Positions 31,992 to 43,033 of a DNA stretch of 64,000 bases are shown in pieces (the first letter of the stretch is position 1; each line of letters begins with the position of its first letter). This DNA is from Takakia lepidozioides (lineage: Eukaryota > Streptophyta > Takakiopsida > Takakiales > Takakiaceae), in assembly GCA_030704615.1 (NCBI GenBank), contig CM060733.1, positions 11,160,001 through 11,224,000 of the forward strand, read 5' to 3'. The notes under the pieces were generated by a model that was given only the letters and a program-made list of their open reading frames with translations, was not told the origin of the DNA and did no database searches. The position numbers and the translations under genes were made by a program.

Positions 31992-32150
31992 GTGAGAGGG
32001 AGAAATCAGGAAACAAAAATAAAAAGAGGAAGGGGGGGGGGGGGTGACTGAGTAGCAACTGCTCAGTCACTCCCCCCCCCCCCCCCCACCTTTTTGTTTT
32101 TTCTTTGTTGCCTCCTCTCTCCCTCTGTCTCCCTCTCTACTGGGAATTGG
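31950..32150. repeat. Large purine/pyrimidine palindrome at a head-to-head junction
   Basis: Centre: TGACTGAG, loop TAGCAACTG, CTCAGTCA (about 32045-32070). It is flanked by a G13 run on the left and a C16 run on the right, then by AGGAAACAAAAATAAAAAG-like against CTTTTTGTTTTTTCTTTG-like arms, then by (GAGGGA)n against (TCTCCC)n. Two related leaders leave this palindrome in opposite directions. A second diverged version is at 35190-35440. Confidence 0.8.
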
Positions 32151-34390
32151 CAGTTTGCTATCAGTGTGGATTTTTTGTTCCTCTATCAGGTTTTTTCATC
32201 CATACCGGATGAGCCACCAGGATGGACACTGAATTACCTCTAGGATGGTTCTTTTGGCCTTTTCATTCCTCCTCTATTGACTCTCATCCATACCGGATGA
32301 GTCATCATGGCAGAAAAGAATTACCTCTATGGAGGTTGCCAACAACATCCTGTTTTTCCATCCGTACCGGATGAAAAACTACCAGGGTGATAATTTTTCA
32401 TTCCTCTTTTATTGACTCTTGTTATCCATATCGGATGGTCTGGAAAGGAATGATAGAATTACCTAGATGGAGGTAAGGCGCTGCCACGGATGATATTCCC
32501 TACTTTTTCATCCTGACACATGTGAGCTGTCTATGGGTGATGTGATTATGACCTGGAATTGATCTTTACTACCCCTAATTATGATTAATTACGGTGGAAA
32601 CCCTAACCCCTACCCCAAAACCTATTTTTAACCTTGCTACGGATGAAATCCGTCAGGGTTTATGGACTCGTCCTACCATTTTTCATCCGCGAATGAATAA
32701 TCGGGGGACAACCCTATGTCGTCTCTCTCGCTATCAGAAGCACGCGATGTGCTTCTGAGCTCGCGAGGAGAATGTTCTGGCGGGCGTGCTTCGGTGGCTG
32801 CCCCGTTTGTGGTGTCGTACCCATGCTGGACGAGCACCTGGGGGGACGCAAAGGCGGCGCCTTGTCTCTCTTGCAGCAGGAAACACCGCTATGACAGCAG
32901 TGGCATCTTCCCTCCTCTGGTTTTTTCTGTGCTTAGCAAGGATGCTTATGATCTTTTTTAGTGCCTTGCGTTTGTGCCTGCTTTCCTTCATTGCTTATGT
33001 GCTTTGTGGAGGCGGCTTGCTGCGGGTGGTGATGGCGCATAACCCTCTTCCCCAATCGCTTAAGGTGCCTTTGGAGTTTAGGGATTCTCATGTTCTTATC
33101 TCTTTCTCTTGCTTTTGAGTTTCTTAGTTGACATCGATGATAAGTATGAGGGTCTGTGATTCACCTGGGGTTCCACAATCCTCACTAACCTGTTGGTTTT
33201 TGTGGGGGCTTGTGATGGGACCAGGTGAGGACCTCACCTACTTTGAACTTTCTTGAGCATGCAGATTGGGATATGGGCTGAGGAGACCTATGGGTTTGTG
33301 CACTGTGAGGTGGCTGCTGCCTGCAGCCCCGATTTCAACCCAACTGCCCCTGGCTTGACATGCTACAGCCTGCGTTTTGGCCTTTGTCGTTCTGCCACCG
33401 ATGCGCAGCTCGGCCTGACTGGCCTGTTTCCTGATGCTTGCATACAAACCATACCCTACCTTTTGATCTTTGACAGCAAAGCCTGTGGATTATTAAGCTA
33501 GGTTGTAAGTTCTTTTGGCCAAAGAGGATCTGGTTTTTGGTGGTATGTTTTTGGCGGTTTTGGGTGACTATGGACCAGGGGGCCTTGAAGTTTATGGCGG
33601 CAGCTTGGTAGGGTACTGCCCTGCTCCTTTTCAGGCCTGCTTCTGATGTGTACTGGATCATAGTAAGGTGTTCTTTGCACGTCTTAGCATGGAACTCTTG
33701 TAGGATGAGGATGGTGAGCTACAATGGGATCCTACCTATAGTTTTGGCTCTGTCATGACATCAGGCCTATGACCTGCAATCTGGTTTTTTATATACAAAA
33801 GAGGCTGGATCTCGACTGTTCATGCTGCTTGTTTGTACAAGTCTTGAACCTACAATTTGACAAGCTGCATTCACATTCCCTTGATACCTTGTATGATCAC
33901 ATGTCTCGGGGTGAATACAAATGATATGGAATCTATTTCATCTTGCTCAAGTTGGACTGCTTGGTGGCATACTGAGATTCTGACAAACTGCAGGCTGGTC
34001 CTTATGCCTTGGCTGATGCATGACCTGCCATAATTAATGGCTGAAATGGTAGGCTGCTAGTATGTGTACAGGCTGAACCAAGAGGCCTTGCAGCCTGCAC
34101 AGGGACACCAATATCTTATCTTGTCCCACACATGAACACATGATTCATTGGCCAAGATGGCCGGATCTCGGGTGTTCAAGATGCTTGCATCCCCTACATG
34201 AACAAACCCCGCCCTCCCACCATGTTTTATCATGACTGATTGGATGATGTCAATTCATGGGAAGCTATGACAAGAATGGAAATGTTAGATGGTGCCCTGT
34301 TTTGGGTTGTTTATGTCTTTAATTGACAATGACCCTAGTGGGTCTTGTCCATGTCTTGACATGACATGAATATCTTCCCTCTCCCTCTCT
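32150..34390 (+). mobile_element. Opposite-facing, diverged leader of the same retroelement family
   Basis: On the plus strand this region aligns in order with the minus-strand leader of the full copy. The 32580-32700 stretch (CCCTAACCCCTACCCC then TTTTTCATCCGCG) matches the 31800-31700 segment. 33150-33240 (CCTCACTAACC and CCAGGTGAGGACC) matches 31215-31150. 34200-34390 (GTGGGAGGGCGGG reversed, GACATGACATG) matches 30240-30080. After the CT tract at about 34380 the similarity ends and a LINE 3' end follows in place of ORF1. Short frames at 32716-33501 have no recognisable product. Confidence 0.6.
32195..32440 (+). repeat. Array of TCATCC-N5-GGATGA palindromic modules
   Basis: Four palindromes, near 32207, 32284, 32360 and 32426, each of the type TCATCCATACCGGATGA, spaced 65-78 bp. 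The spacers share GAATTACCTCTA(G/T)GGAGG and CATTCCTC-TATTGACTC words, so the module is a tandem repeat. A further TTTTTCATCC site is near 32680. The sites sit upstream of the leader's first frame, as promoter elements would. Confidence 0.65.
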
Positions 34391-34394
34391 CTTT

Positions 34395-35160
34395 TTAACT
34401 TTTTCTTCAGAGGGGTCAACTTTGAGGTTAAGAAAACCATCCTTTGTCGCATTATTAGACCTGCCTTGGAGTACGGATCTGCAATATGGGTTGATAAATC
34501 TGACTTAGAGGCTGTAGTGTCCAAAGCCATGTCTGCTGCCATGAGATTGTCTGATTGAAAATGAAGTTAGGCAGAAAACTTCCCTGAACTTGTTTCCAGT
34601 CAGTGACATGGGGGAGGACATCTTGGATGACCTCAAGGGTCTACCCACTCTCGGCACAAGACTGAAATTTAAACTCAGGGCAAGAAGCCTACCTTTGAAC
34701 AGCAAACAGAAGTAGAGAGGAAAGAGAGAGTGCAATTGCCTGTTGTGTGGGCAATCTGAAGACTGTACACATTTTCTGATACACTGTCCAGGGTTCTCTC
34801 ACCAAAGAGACGTTCTCTTCAAATCTATCAAGGGAATTGTGCCTGTACATCTGTTTACCAACTTTGAAAGTCTCAAGGCTGAGCCAAAAGCCCAGGCCCT
34901 CCTGAGGCCTAGTTATTGGGCAAATCACACACAGCAGTTTGATGTTTGTGTGAAGGGATTTCTAGAGGATATCTGGAAAACCCAGATTAATTCTATATAT
35001 GAAGGTAAGTCTTACTACCAACGTCAGCCCTTGACAGAGGCAGGTTCTGTCCCTTTTGTTTCCGCTCAAATTGGGCGCGGGGTCAATGGCCACAAGGCTA
35101 CGGCAAACAACGTCTTATGAGTACAATCTTTTAACTTTTTCTGCACCCTCTCTCCCTTGT
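34395..35160 (+). pseudogene. 3' end of a non-LTR (LINE) ORF2, 5'-truncated
   Basis: The plus-strand translation starts in RGVNFEVKKTILCRIIRPALEYGSAIW-like sequence (given as positions 34396-34480), typical of the region downstream of RT in LINEs. It ends with a C-terminal zinc knuckle: C-L-L-C-x7-H-x4-C (LLCGQSEDCTHFLIHC, about 34736-34785). Stops at 34556 and about 34712 break the frame. Catalytic RT and endonuclease are missing. A short A-rich run and then (GA)n follow at 35186, as a 3' tail. Confidence 0.72.
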
Positions 35161-35189
35161 GGTTTGTTTACTTTTGTGAACAACAAAAA

Positions 35190-35195
<6 letters not shown>

Positions 35196-35268
<73 letters not shown>

Positions 35269-35290
35269 CAGAGAGGGACAGAGAGAGGGA
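35196..35290 (+). repeat. (GA)n microsatellite
   Basis: About 70 bases of pure GA, then GAGGGACA variants. It lies at the tail of the LINE remnant and at the start of a G-run palindrome. All peptides here (RERERE, LSLSLS) are translation of the repeat. Confidence 0.95.
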
Positions 35291-35440
35291 GAGATCAGGA
35301 AACCAAAATACAAAAAAAATGGGGGGGGGGGGGGGGGGGGATTGGGCCCGTGGTGCTCAGCAGCTGCTGGTGGTGCTCAGTCACTCCCCCCCACCTATTT
35401 CTTTTCTCTTTGTTGCCCCCTCTCGAGACCCCGAGCACTT
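35290..35440. repeat. Second G-run/C-run palindrome
   Basis: GATCAGGAAACCAAAATAC, then a run of about 18 G, GCTCAGCAGCTGCTG..GTGCTCAGTCAC, then C8 and ACCTATTTCTTTTC. It is clearly homologous to 31985-32110 and shows the same plan (A-rich arm, G-run, CAG-type core, C-run, T-rich arm), so it marks another end of the same kind. Confidence 0.65.
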
Positions 35441-35639
35441 GCTGCTCTCAGCCCCCGACATGCTTGGTTTTTTTTGTTTTTGATCTGGAATGTTCCTAAT
35501 GAGGCCAACTTGTGGGTTTGCATGACAGGTGCCAGCTTATGGGGAAAGAGAAGAAGTCACCTGCCCCAAAGAAAGGGGCGGACAATCCGTTTGCTCTGCC
35601 GGCACGTGTGACGCGCCAGGGCGTCTCACGGCTAACCGC

Positions 35640-36440
35640 CCGTCGACAGCCGCAGGCCCTGGAGAAGGGTAAAAGGTCCATGGTGCCATTGTCAAATTTG
35701 AAATTGTACCCGATGTCATTTTGAACAATACCCTTGTGGGCATGTGACAGTATTGAGATACAAAGGGAGTGTTTGAGAATATGGCTGAATGAAATGTCGT
35801 GTCCTGGAGTGTGATGATGGCGGGATATTCTCCAACATGGATGCGGGATGGAGGCATTGGAGACCTATGAACAAATGATGCGATGATGCTGGAAGGGGTA
35901 AAGCCAGACCTGGCCACGTTCGTTTGTATATGCAACGCGTGTGTGAGCCTGGCAGCCTTGGAAAAGGGCAAAGCGGTTCATGGTGACATCATTAGAGCTG
36001 GAATTGTACCCGACGTCATTATGAACAATACCCTCGTGGACATGTATGCGAAATGTGGGTGCATCGCGGATGCGAAGGGAGTTTGCAACTATGGCTGAAC
36101 GATGTTTGCGGGGTATGCACAGCAAGGCCACGGGAAGGAGGCTTTGGAGACCTATGATCAAATGATGGCGGAAGGGGTGATCATGTGCAAGGCTGGCAGC
36201 CCTGGAAAAGGGCAAAGAGGTCCATGGTGACATTGTCAGAGCTGGAATTGTACACGATATCATTCTGAATAGTACTCTCGTGGACATGTATGCAAAATGT
36301 GGGTGCATCAAGGATGCAAAGGGAGTGCTCAAAAGTATGGCTGAACGAGATGTGGTGTCGTGGAGTGCGATGATTGCAGGATATGCATAGCAAGGGCGCG
36401 AGATGGAGGCTTTGGAGACCTATGAGCACCTTCCTCAACA
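35640..36440 (+). pseudogene. PPR cluster 1 (PLS modules, broken)
   Basis: About two and a half modules of roughly 100 codons, each composed like a P-L-S triplet of pentatricopeptide repeats. The clearest is 35883-36098 (VKPDLATFVCICNAC, LEKGKAVHGDIIRAGIVPDV, NNTLVDMYAKCGC). Modules before and after it have frameshifts and a shortened S motif. Intact PLS PPR proteins bind organelle RNA for editing. No E or DYW domain is visible, and the pieces cannot be read as one protein. Confidence 0.75.
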
Positions 36441-37150
36441 CATTTCAGCCTGTTTTCCCTGTTATTAGAGTCGTCCCTAAATTTTCAGGTTGAATTCTGC
36501 AAGTTATGGGTGCCTGCAATTGTTACTCTTCCCCCTTCTTTACACCCGCATTTCTGTATTCATAGCCACAGCAGATGGATGTCATCAAGTCATGGTAAAG
36601 GGCTTCTTTGAGAAAGAAATGCTAGAATGCACCAGGGTTAAATTTCATTCTTGGGATTCGTGGCCCCTTCCACTATGGTAGTGGGCCTCTTTGTTTTTGC
36701 TGCTGTCCCATCTTTTAGTCTTTTCTGCTCTTTCAAAAATGGGTACAGGCATTAACTTGGCTTGAAGACTACTGGGGCAAGCAATGTCTAAATATCATTT
36801 TTTTTCTTTCTCTATCCCTGGATATAATAAGTGCCTTCTTTGTTCTTTTACTGAGTTTGTTAAGGGTTCCGTTATGTTTCCATCCTAGGTTGTCTCCCTC
36901 CGTGTTCCAACTTCAATTTGAATGTGTTTCTGAGCAGTTTTACAGAGCAGTACCACCCTACCATTCGCGAAACATTGCCTTTCAATATGTAATTCTAAAA
37001 AACATTGCCGAACCTCCTTCATCGGGAGGTCCTTCTCCCCCTATGACCGTGACACCCTAAACCCTATTCCCACGGACACTCATTTCCGGAAAATAGTCCT
37101 GCTCATGTTTTTTTTCGACACTTACGACTCTGCTCATGGCTCATGCCGCT
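36441..37150. other. Non-coding spacer between PPR cluster 1 and a gag fragment
   Basis: T-rich DNA without a supported gene. A short GCTCATG tandem (37133-37168, about five copies) lies at the boundary with the gag-protease fragment. Confidence 0.35.
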
Positions 37151-37156
37151 CATGGC

Positions 37157-38318
37157 TCATGGCTCATGAAATAGCAGCCCCCTCAATCCCAATGGTTGTA
37201 CACTTCTTTGATCTGCCATTGTTACTGCAAATGGGGCTGGTTTCATGTTACTTAGACCAAGCTTCTGCCTTAATTGGTCGTTCATGATATTCACTCCAGA
37301 GCCTCCATCTATCAGTACATCAGTTAGTTCTGATTCCAATTCTCAATTGGATTACTGGCATAGAATCATCAAAGTCCATGACTGTTTCTCGCCCTTCCGG
37401 CTTCACATTATAACTGGTCACCTTGTTGTTCAGGTCTGTGTTCCCCGTCACATGGATAATTCGATTGATTGCTTGATACAGCCTGTGTCTACAATAAGGT
37501 GCCACAGCCAATAGCTGTCCAATGGTAATCTCCGCTTTGGACTGGCATATTACTTCAGCCAAAGTCCCTTCATTACTCTGCATTTCTGCAGCTTCTTTCT
37601 TCCCTTCATCCTCACTCACTTCCTCTTCTCTTTCAGAATCAGAGGAATCTGCCATAGGAATATCAGTACTCTTCTGCATTTCCCTTATGGTATCTGCCAC
37701 TTCCTTGTGCAATTTCTTCTCATCTCTCCAAGCCTCATCATCTTCAGGCACATCACCGCCATCTTCATTATCATCACCTTCCTCATCTACTAGAGGTATT
37801 AGTTTGGCTTTGCTTCTCGTTACTATCATTGTACTTACTTCTGGTACAACACATGGCCTAACCATATGAGCTGCCACCACTGGCCCCTCATTCACAGGAG
37901 CTCTCATCTCATTCTGGTGTCTGATCCAAAATGGACAGGCTACCTTGCGATGTCTTACCTGATTACAATAGTAACACAGTTCTTCCCCATTAGGTCCTCG
38001 CCCTTGGTCTGTTCTGGGATTGTTTCTGTAATCTTGATTCCCTGGCTGGTAATTCCCCCTTGGATTACCCTGATAGTTGCCTCTGGAATTTCCTTGGTAA
38101 TTCTCTCTTGAATTACCTCTCCCTTCCATGCCATTGTTATAACCACCAGGCCTACCATAGTGGTCCTGATCACTGTTTCTTCTTGGCTGGGGCTGCACTT
38201 GATGCACCCTCAACTGTCGGGGTTTTGAGCATTTCTTGGCCATGTGCCCGGGCTCTCCGCAATTAAAGCACACCCCACCATTGACTGGGGTCAGAAAGTA
38301 TTCATTCCACAGCTTCAC
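37157..38318 (-). pseudogene. Gag and protease fragment of another Ty3/gypsy element
   Basis: Minus strand. 37320-38318 encodes a nucleocapsid-like protein with two perfect CCHC knuckles (CFNCGEPGHMAKKC and CYYCNQVRHRKVAC) flanking NYQGN-type repeats, then a long acidic segment, then a conserved stretch before the protease. After a frameshift near 37330 the protease follows at 37157-37339 with the active site IDGGSGVNIM. The D-G-G/S-G form is common in Tat/Athila-like gypsy proteases. RT, RNase H and integrase are absent. The fragment is truncated on its left at about 37150. Confidence 0.78.
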
Positions 38319-39404
38319 GTCGTCTCTGTTACCTGTTTCTGGATACTTTCATATTGTCACATTGGCAGTTTCATGTCAAAGTCACTCCAAACTAAATTCA
38401 CTCAATCAGCTAACTTGCAGAATGCAACATGAAAATTTAGGGCCGATTCTGATAAGAGGGAAAAACAGGGTGAACTGTGTTGAAGAAGGTGCCTTGATTA
38501 CCAATGCCTAAATTTATCAATTGTGCCGCTGCTGCTGCGGCTTCCAGTTGACCATCTACCCATGCAGGTTTCTTGTAGCTACCCTTCCACATGAAATCAT
38601 AGGTAATCTGGAGCTTGAAATCTAGCCCTCTTGGATGAATCTGGACGTACCCACACTCTATCCCTGCTCCTTCAGCTATCCATACCTCTGCACAAATCAT
38701 GAATACATCCTTGTCTTGCTGCTAGCAGCTGACAATGACAGCCTAGAATTGTTCCAGCAAACACCCCAACCCTACTTATCACACTAGTTCCTATGCTTAA
38801 TAGCATATGCTACTCTCTGTAATCCAACAGGCATTCACCTTTTTGCCTCGATTGTCCCACCATTGACTGGGGCAGAAAGTATTCATTCCACAGTTTCTCC
38901 TCGTCTTTGTTACCTGTTTGTGGATACTTTCCTGTTGTCACATTGGCAGTATCATGTCAAAGTCACTCCAAATTATCAAAGGTTCACTCAACCAGCTAAC
39001 GTGAAGAATTCAACATCTAGGGCCGATTCTGATAAGAGGGAAAAACAGGGTGAAATGTGTTGAAGAAGGTGCCTTGGTTAGCAGTGCCTGAGTTTATCAA
39101 TTGTGCCGCTGCTGCTGCTGCTTCTAGTTGACCATCTACCCGTGCTGCTTCCACAGGGAATCATAGGTAATCTTGTGCTTGAAATCCGGCCCTCTTTGAT
39201 GTTGGACCCACACTCTATCCCTACTCCTTCAGCTATCCATGCCTCTGCACAGATTATGCATACATCCTTGCCTTACTGCTAGCAGCTGACAAGGACAGCC
39301 TATATTTGTTCCAGCAAACACCCAACTCCAGTTATCACCCTATGCTCAATGGCATTTGCTACTCTCTGTAATCCAACAGGCATTCACCTTTTTGCCTCTA
39401 TTGT
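38274..39404 (-). repeat. Tandem duplication of about 0.55-0.58 kb upstream of the gag knuckle
   Basis: CCCACCATTGACTGGGG recurs at 38274, 38856 and 39405, giving units of 582 and 549 bp. Each unit contains a remnant of the gag N-terminal region (the WKGSYKKPAWVDGQLEAAAA segment at 38437-38700 in unit 1, more degraded in unit 2). A third unit starts at 39405 but is cut off by the PHD-gypsy element. Confidence 0.85.
38437..38700 (-). pseudogene. N-terminal gag segment of the same fragment
   Basis: An 87-codon minus-strand frame with SYKKPAWVDGQLEAAAAAAQ. A diverged form of the same peptide (SYKKLAWVDGQLKAVATVAQ) is embedded in PPR cluster 2 at about 44990-45060 on the plus strand. It probably belongs to the capsid-side part of the same gag as 37320-38318, from which it is separated by stops. 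Confidence 0.5.
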
Positions 39405-39659
39405 CCCACCATTGACTGGGGTCAGAAAGAAGCTTTTTGGACTTCCCCTCTCTATTTCTCCTCTGCATATGAGCAAGCAGACCAGAACATCCAAACTCAA
39501 TTGCAAGAGCCGGGTAGGCGGTTCGTTGAGCCCAACCTACACCGCAACTTGCCACGACCCCCTAGGCTAGTATGCCGTCATCCTGGCCGCGCGCGACCAG
39601 GGCTCGTCACTACTCCACAGTCAGATTGGGCGGACAAGGCCCAAGAGGTTGCTATCTAG

Positions 39660-42449
39660 CAACCAAAGGATTCGTCTCCTACCTCCAAGCTTGGTGTACC
39701 CAAGGTTGTAGTCACTGAAGACAATTGGGAACCAGATATTGGACCTACAGTCACCGGAGGAGAGAGACGGAGGATCCAGCGATTTCTAAGGGCTTATAGA
39801 AATTGCTTTGCCTTCGGTTTGAAGGATTTGGGGAGTTTGAAGGGTCAGGAGATTCGTATTGATTTGACAAGTGACACGCCAATCTTTCGAAGGCCCTACC
39901 GGTATAGTGACATAGAGAGGTCATTGATCCAGTCACGGACTATGGAGTTGTTCGAAGCTGGATTGATGGAGTTGTCAAGCGGGGAGTATGTCTCGGCAAC
40001 GGTGATGCCAGCTAAGAAGGATATCTATGGCAATTGGACAGAAATAAGGATGTGTGGGGACTATCGTCTTGTGAACTGTCAGACTAAGTCCGATAGATAT
40101 GCCATGCCAACTCCAGAGGAGATCTTTGATGCCATTGGGCATGCAAAGGTGTTTAGCACATTGGATTTGCGATCCGGTTACCACCAATTGCCAATCAAAG
40201 AGGCTGACAAGCAAAAGACGACATTTTGGGGGATTGACCAACATGAGAAGGATTGTTTGTACCAATGGCGGTTCTTACCGTTTGGGTTGAAGAACGCTCC
40301 TGCAGAGTTTCAGAGAGTCATGGATAGGATTCTCGCGGGGCTAGACTTCACCCGGTGCTACATTGATGACATCATCGTCTTTAGTGCTACGGTTGAGGAG
40401 CATGAAAGACACCTTCAGGTGGTGTTTGAGAGCTTGAGAGTGCACGGGTTGAAACTGCACCCCAAAAAGTGCAAGTTCTTCCACAATCAAATTGAGTATC
40501 TGGGCCACATGATATACCCTGGAGGATTGGGTGTTCAACAGACAAAGGTGGAGGCCATTGCATGCATTCCACGCCCCATGGATGTGAGCAAAATTCGTGC
40601 TTTCATGGGATTGGCAAACTACTATCGACGGTTTGACAAGGGATTTAGCAGCATTGCAAAGGTTCTTACCAAGTTGACCAAGGTGGGTCAGGAGTGGCAG
40701 TGGGAGGAGGAGCAGGAGGAAGCCTTTGAGGAACTCAAGGCTCGATTGACTTCTGCACCTATTCTGAGGTGGCCTATTCGGGGGCGGCCTTTCCAGCTAC
40801 ATACGGATTGGAGTATGTTGGGGATTGGAGCAGTGCTCACACAGGTGGATGATGAGGGAAGAGAGTTTGTAGTGGCATATGTTAGCCGCTCGAACAATGA
40901 TGTCGAGACGAAGTATAGTTCCTATGAAGGGGAGTGTCTAGCTACGGTATGGGCAGTGACACATTTCAGATGCTACCTCTATGGCAATCTCTTCACCCTT
41001 GTCACGGATCACCAACCATTGAAGTGGTTGATGGAGTCAGACAAGCTTACAGGGAAGCTTGCACGGTGGGCACTTATGCTTCAAGAGTACAACTTTCAGG
41101 TGGTGCATCGAGCCGGTATTGTCAATCGGGATGCAGATGGATTGAGTCGTAATCCATGCACGAGCAAGCATAATGATACTGGAGCTCGGTGGCATGGTGA
41201 GACGGATGAAGAGATGGTGTCAGGATGGCATGCATTGGCCTTTTTGTGCATTCTAGCAATGGGAGCTCAAGCTGGTCCATCCCATGCGATTGGTCATGTA
41301 GATGGCGTGCATGACAATCCAGAGACTAATGAGGAGTTTGGTGGTGCTAAGGATGTGCATGAAGATGCAGCCGTGTTGGCATACCTTCTTACCGGAGAGA
41401 CGGCAGCCAGTGTGACTGTTAAGGAGAGAGATCGGGTCCTACAACGAGGCAAGAGGTTCAAGTGGGAGGGGACTCATTTACTCCGGGTTTGGGAGGATGG
41501 ACGAGTGAGGATTGTGCCTCATCCAACACAACGAGCGCAATTGGTATGCCATGCCCATGAGGAGTTGGGACATTTTGGGATGCGGCGCACTCATAGTTTG
41601 CTGCAAGGGCAGTATTGGTGGCGGGGCATGCACACGGATGTGCAACAGTTAGTGGTAAGGTGCATGGTGTGTGATAGAGTGCGGGCTTCTTTCAACGCCC
41701 CTATTCCACAATTGCATCCTTTACCCATTATGGGTTTGGGCTATCGTTGGAGTCTTGACTTCGCAGGCCCATTGCCATTGACGATTCGTCATAACAAGTA
41801 TGTGCTGGTGATGGTGGAATACTTTTCCAAATGGATTGAACTGGTGGCATTGCCTGACAAGGCAAGTGGGGGGGTTGCGTATGCATTCTTAGATCGAGTG
41901 CTAAGCCATTTTGGTGCTCCAGCCGAGGTACTCACGGACCAGGGGAGAGATTTCTTGGGGGAGTTTCAGACTTTGTGTGAGCAAGCCTTGATAGATCACC
42001 GCACTACTTCTAGGGATCATCCCGAGGCTGATGGCTTGGCGGAGAGAGTTGTTCAGACAGTCAAGAGAGGTTTGCGCAAGTACGGTTTGCAGAAGGGACA
42101 CCTAGGAGATTGGGACCTTCAGCTGCCTTGGCTAGCTATGGGCTATAGGTTCAGCAAACAAGCTTCACTTGTCTCCTTCTCACCTTACTTTCTTCTCTTC
42201 GGCCGAGAGCCGGATTTGCCTGCATCTATTCGCAGGGAGGCTGTAGTAGTTCTCAACCTTGATGATCCGGATGTGTGGACACAAGCATATGCCCAACGGG
42301 CAGAGTTGTTCAAGAGAGTCATGCCTATGGCTTTTGATAACCTTGCCATTGCCCAACACCGAGACACATTGAGGTACGCCACTATACGTGGAGGGGGATA
42401 TCGGCCAAGTGTTCGGCGATTCCACCCTGGGGACTATGTGTATTTGTAG
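39660..42449 (+). pseudogene. Pol polyprotein of copy B: RT, RNase H, integrase
   Basis: 929 codons open between an in-frame TAG at 39657 and a TAG at 42447. RT: DLRSGYHQLPIKE, LPFGLKNAPAEF and the catalytic YIDD (near 40363). RNase H: HTDWSMLGIGAVLTQ, YEGECLATVWAV, TDHQPLKWL. Integrase: zinc finger H-x3-H...C-x2-C (HAHEELGHFG to CMVCDR), catalytic D in SLDFAGP, D in LTDQGRDF and E in AERVVQ. The region before 39657 reads on in the same frame back to about 39470, so the polyprotein was longer. Copy A has glutamine codons where this copy has the final TAG. Confidence 0.88.
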
Positions 42450-42790
42450 CAGACAGCGCCTATGACCTTGGATGTCACAGCAGGACGTGTGATTCTAAGG
42501 GTCAGGGAGGTGTTGCCTTCAGGAGTATTGATTCTGGAGGGTCGAGATGACATGGTATGGAAGGACCATGTGCGCAATTGTGCGCCATGTCACCTTCCAC
42601 ATGTGGATGGGAGGATAGATCCCAACCTTGCAGTGGTACTTGTAGGGTTGCGTTGCATGCTAGTGGCGCCGCAACCATGTTGGTGTGTGACAAATGCTCA
42701 AGGGGGTGACACATGGGATGCTTGACACCGCCACTTGAGGAGGTTCATTTCGGAGAATGGTTGTGTCCACGATGCCTTGGACAAAGGTAG
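42450..42790 (+). pseudogene. Integrase end and PHD remnant (copy B)
   Basis: After the TAG the same frame continues (DVTAGRVILRVREVLPSG, WKDHVRNCAPCHLPHVDG) into the first PHD cysteines at 42654. Here the integrase and PHD are in phase, unlike copy A. A 13-base deletion at about 42661, relative to copy A, then shifts the frame, and the tryptophan before the PHD histidine is TGA. The last two PHD cysteines are at 42774-42785. The finger is therefore dead in this copy. Confidence 0.75.
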
Positions 42791-43033
42791 TGGGCATGAC
42801 AATGGTGAGGCGGACAAGTGATCCAAGGTTTAGCCAGTGGGGCTTCAATGCCATGGATACTCAACTGAAGATCATGGATTACATGAAGGCGACTAACGAT
42901 GGGGCTACGTTTGCACCCGGCCTCTTGATCTATCGACTTTAGGTGTTGGGACTTGTGCAATTGAAGACCAAGCAATGATCTTATTGGAGCTATCCGGTGT
43001 TAGAGGGACCTAATCACCAGCTACGAGGGCGAT

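Noticed and set aside
35180-35300. Arg-Glu and Leu-Ser repeat proteins
   Set aside because: They are translations of the (GA)n microsatellite on either strand.
35883-36098. Intact PPR gene
   Set aside because: Only one module is open; flanking modules are frameshifted and no targeting peptide or C-terminal domain exists.
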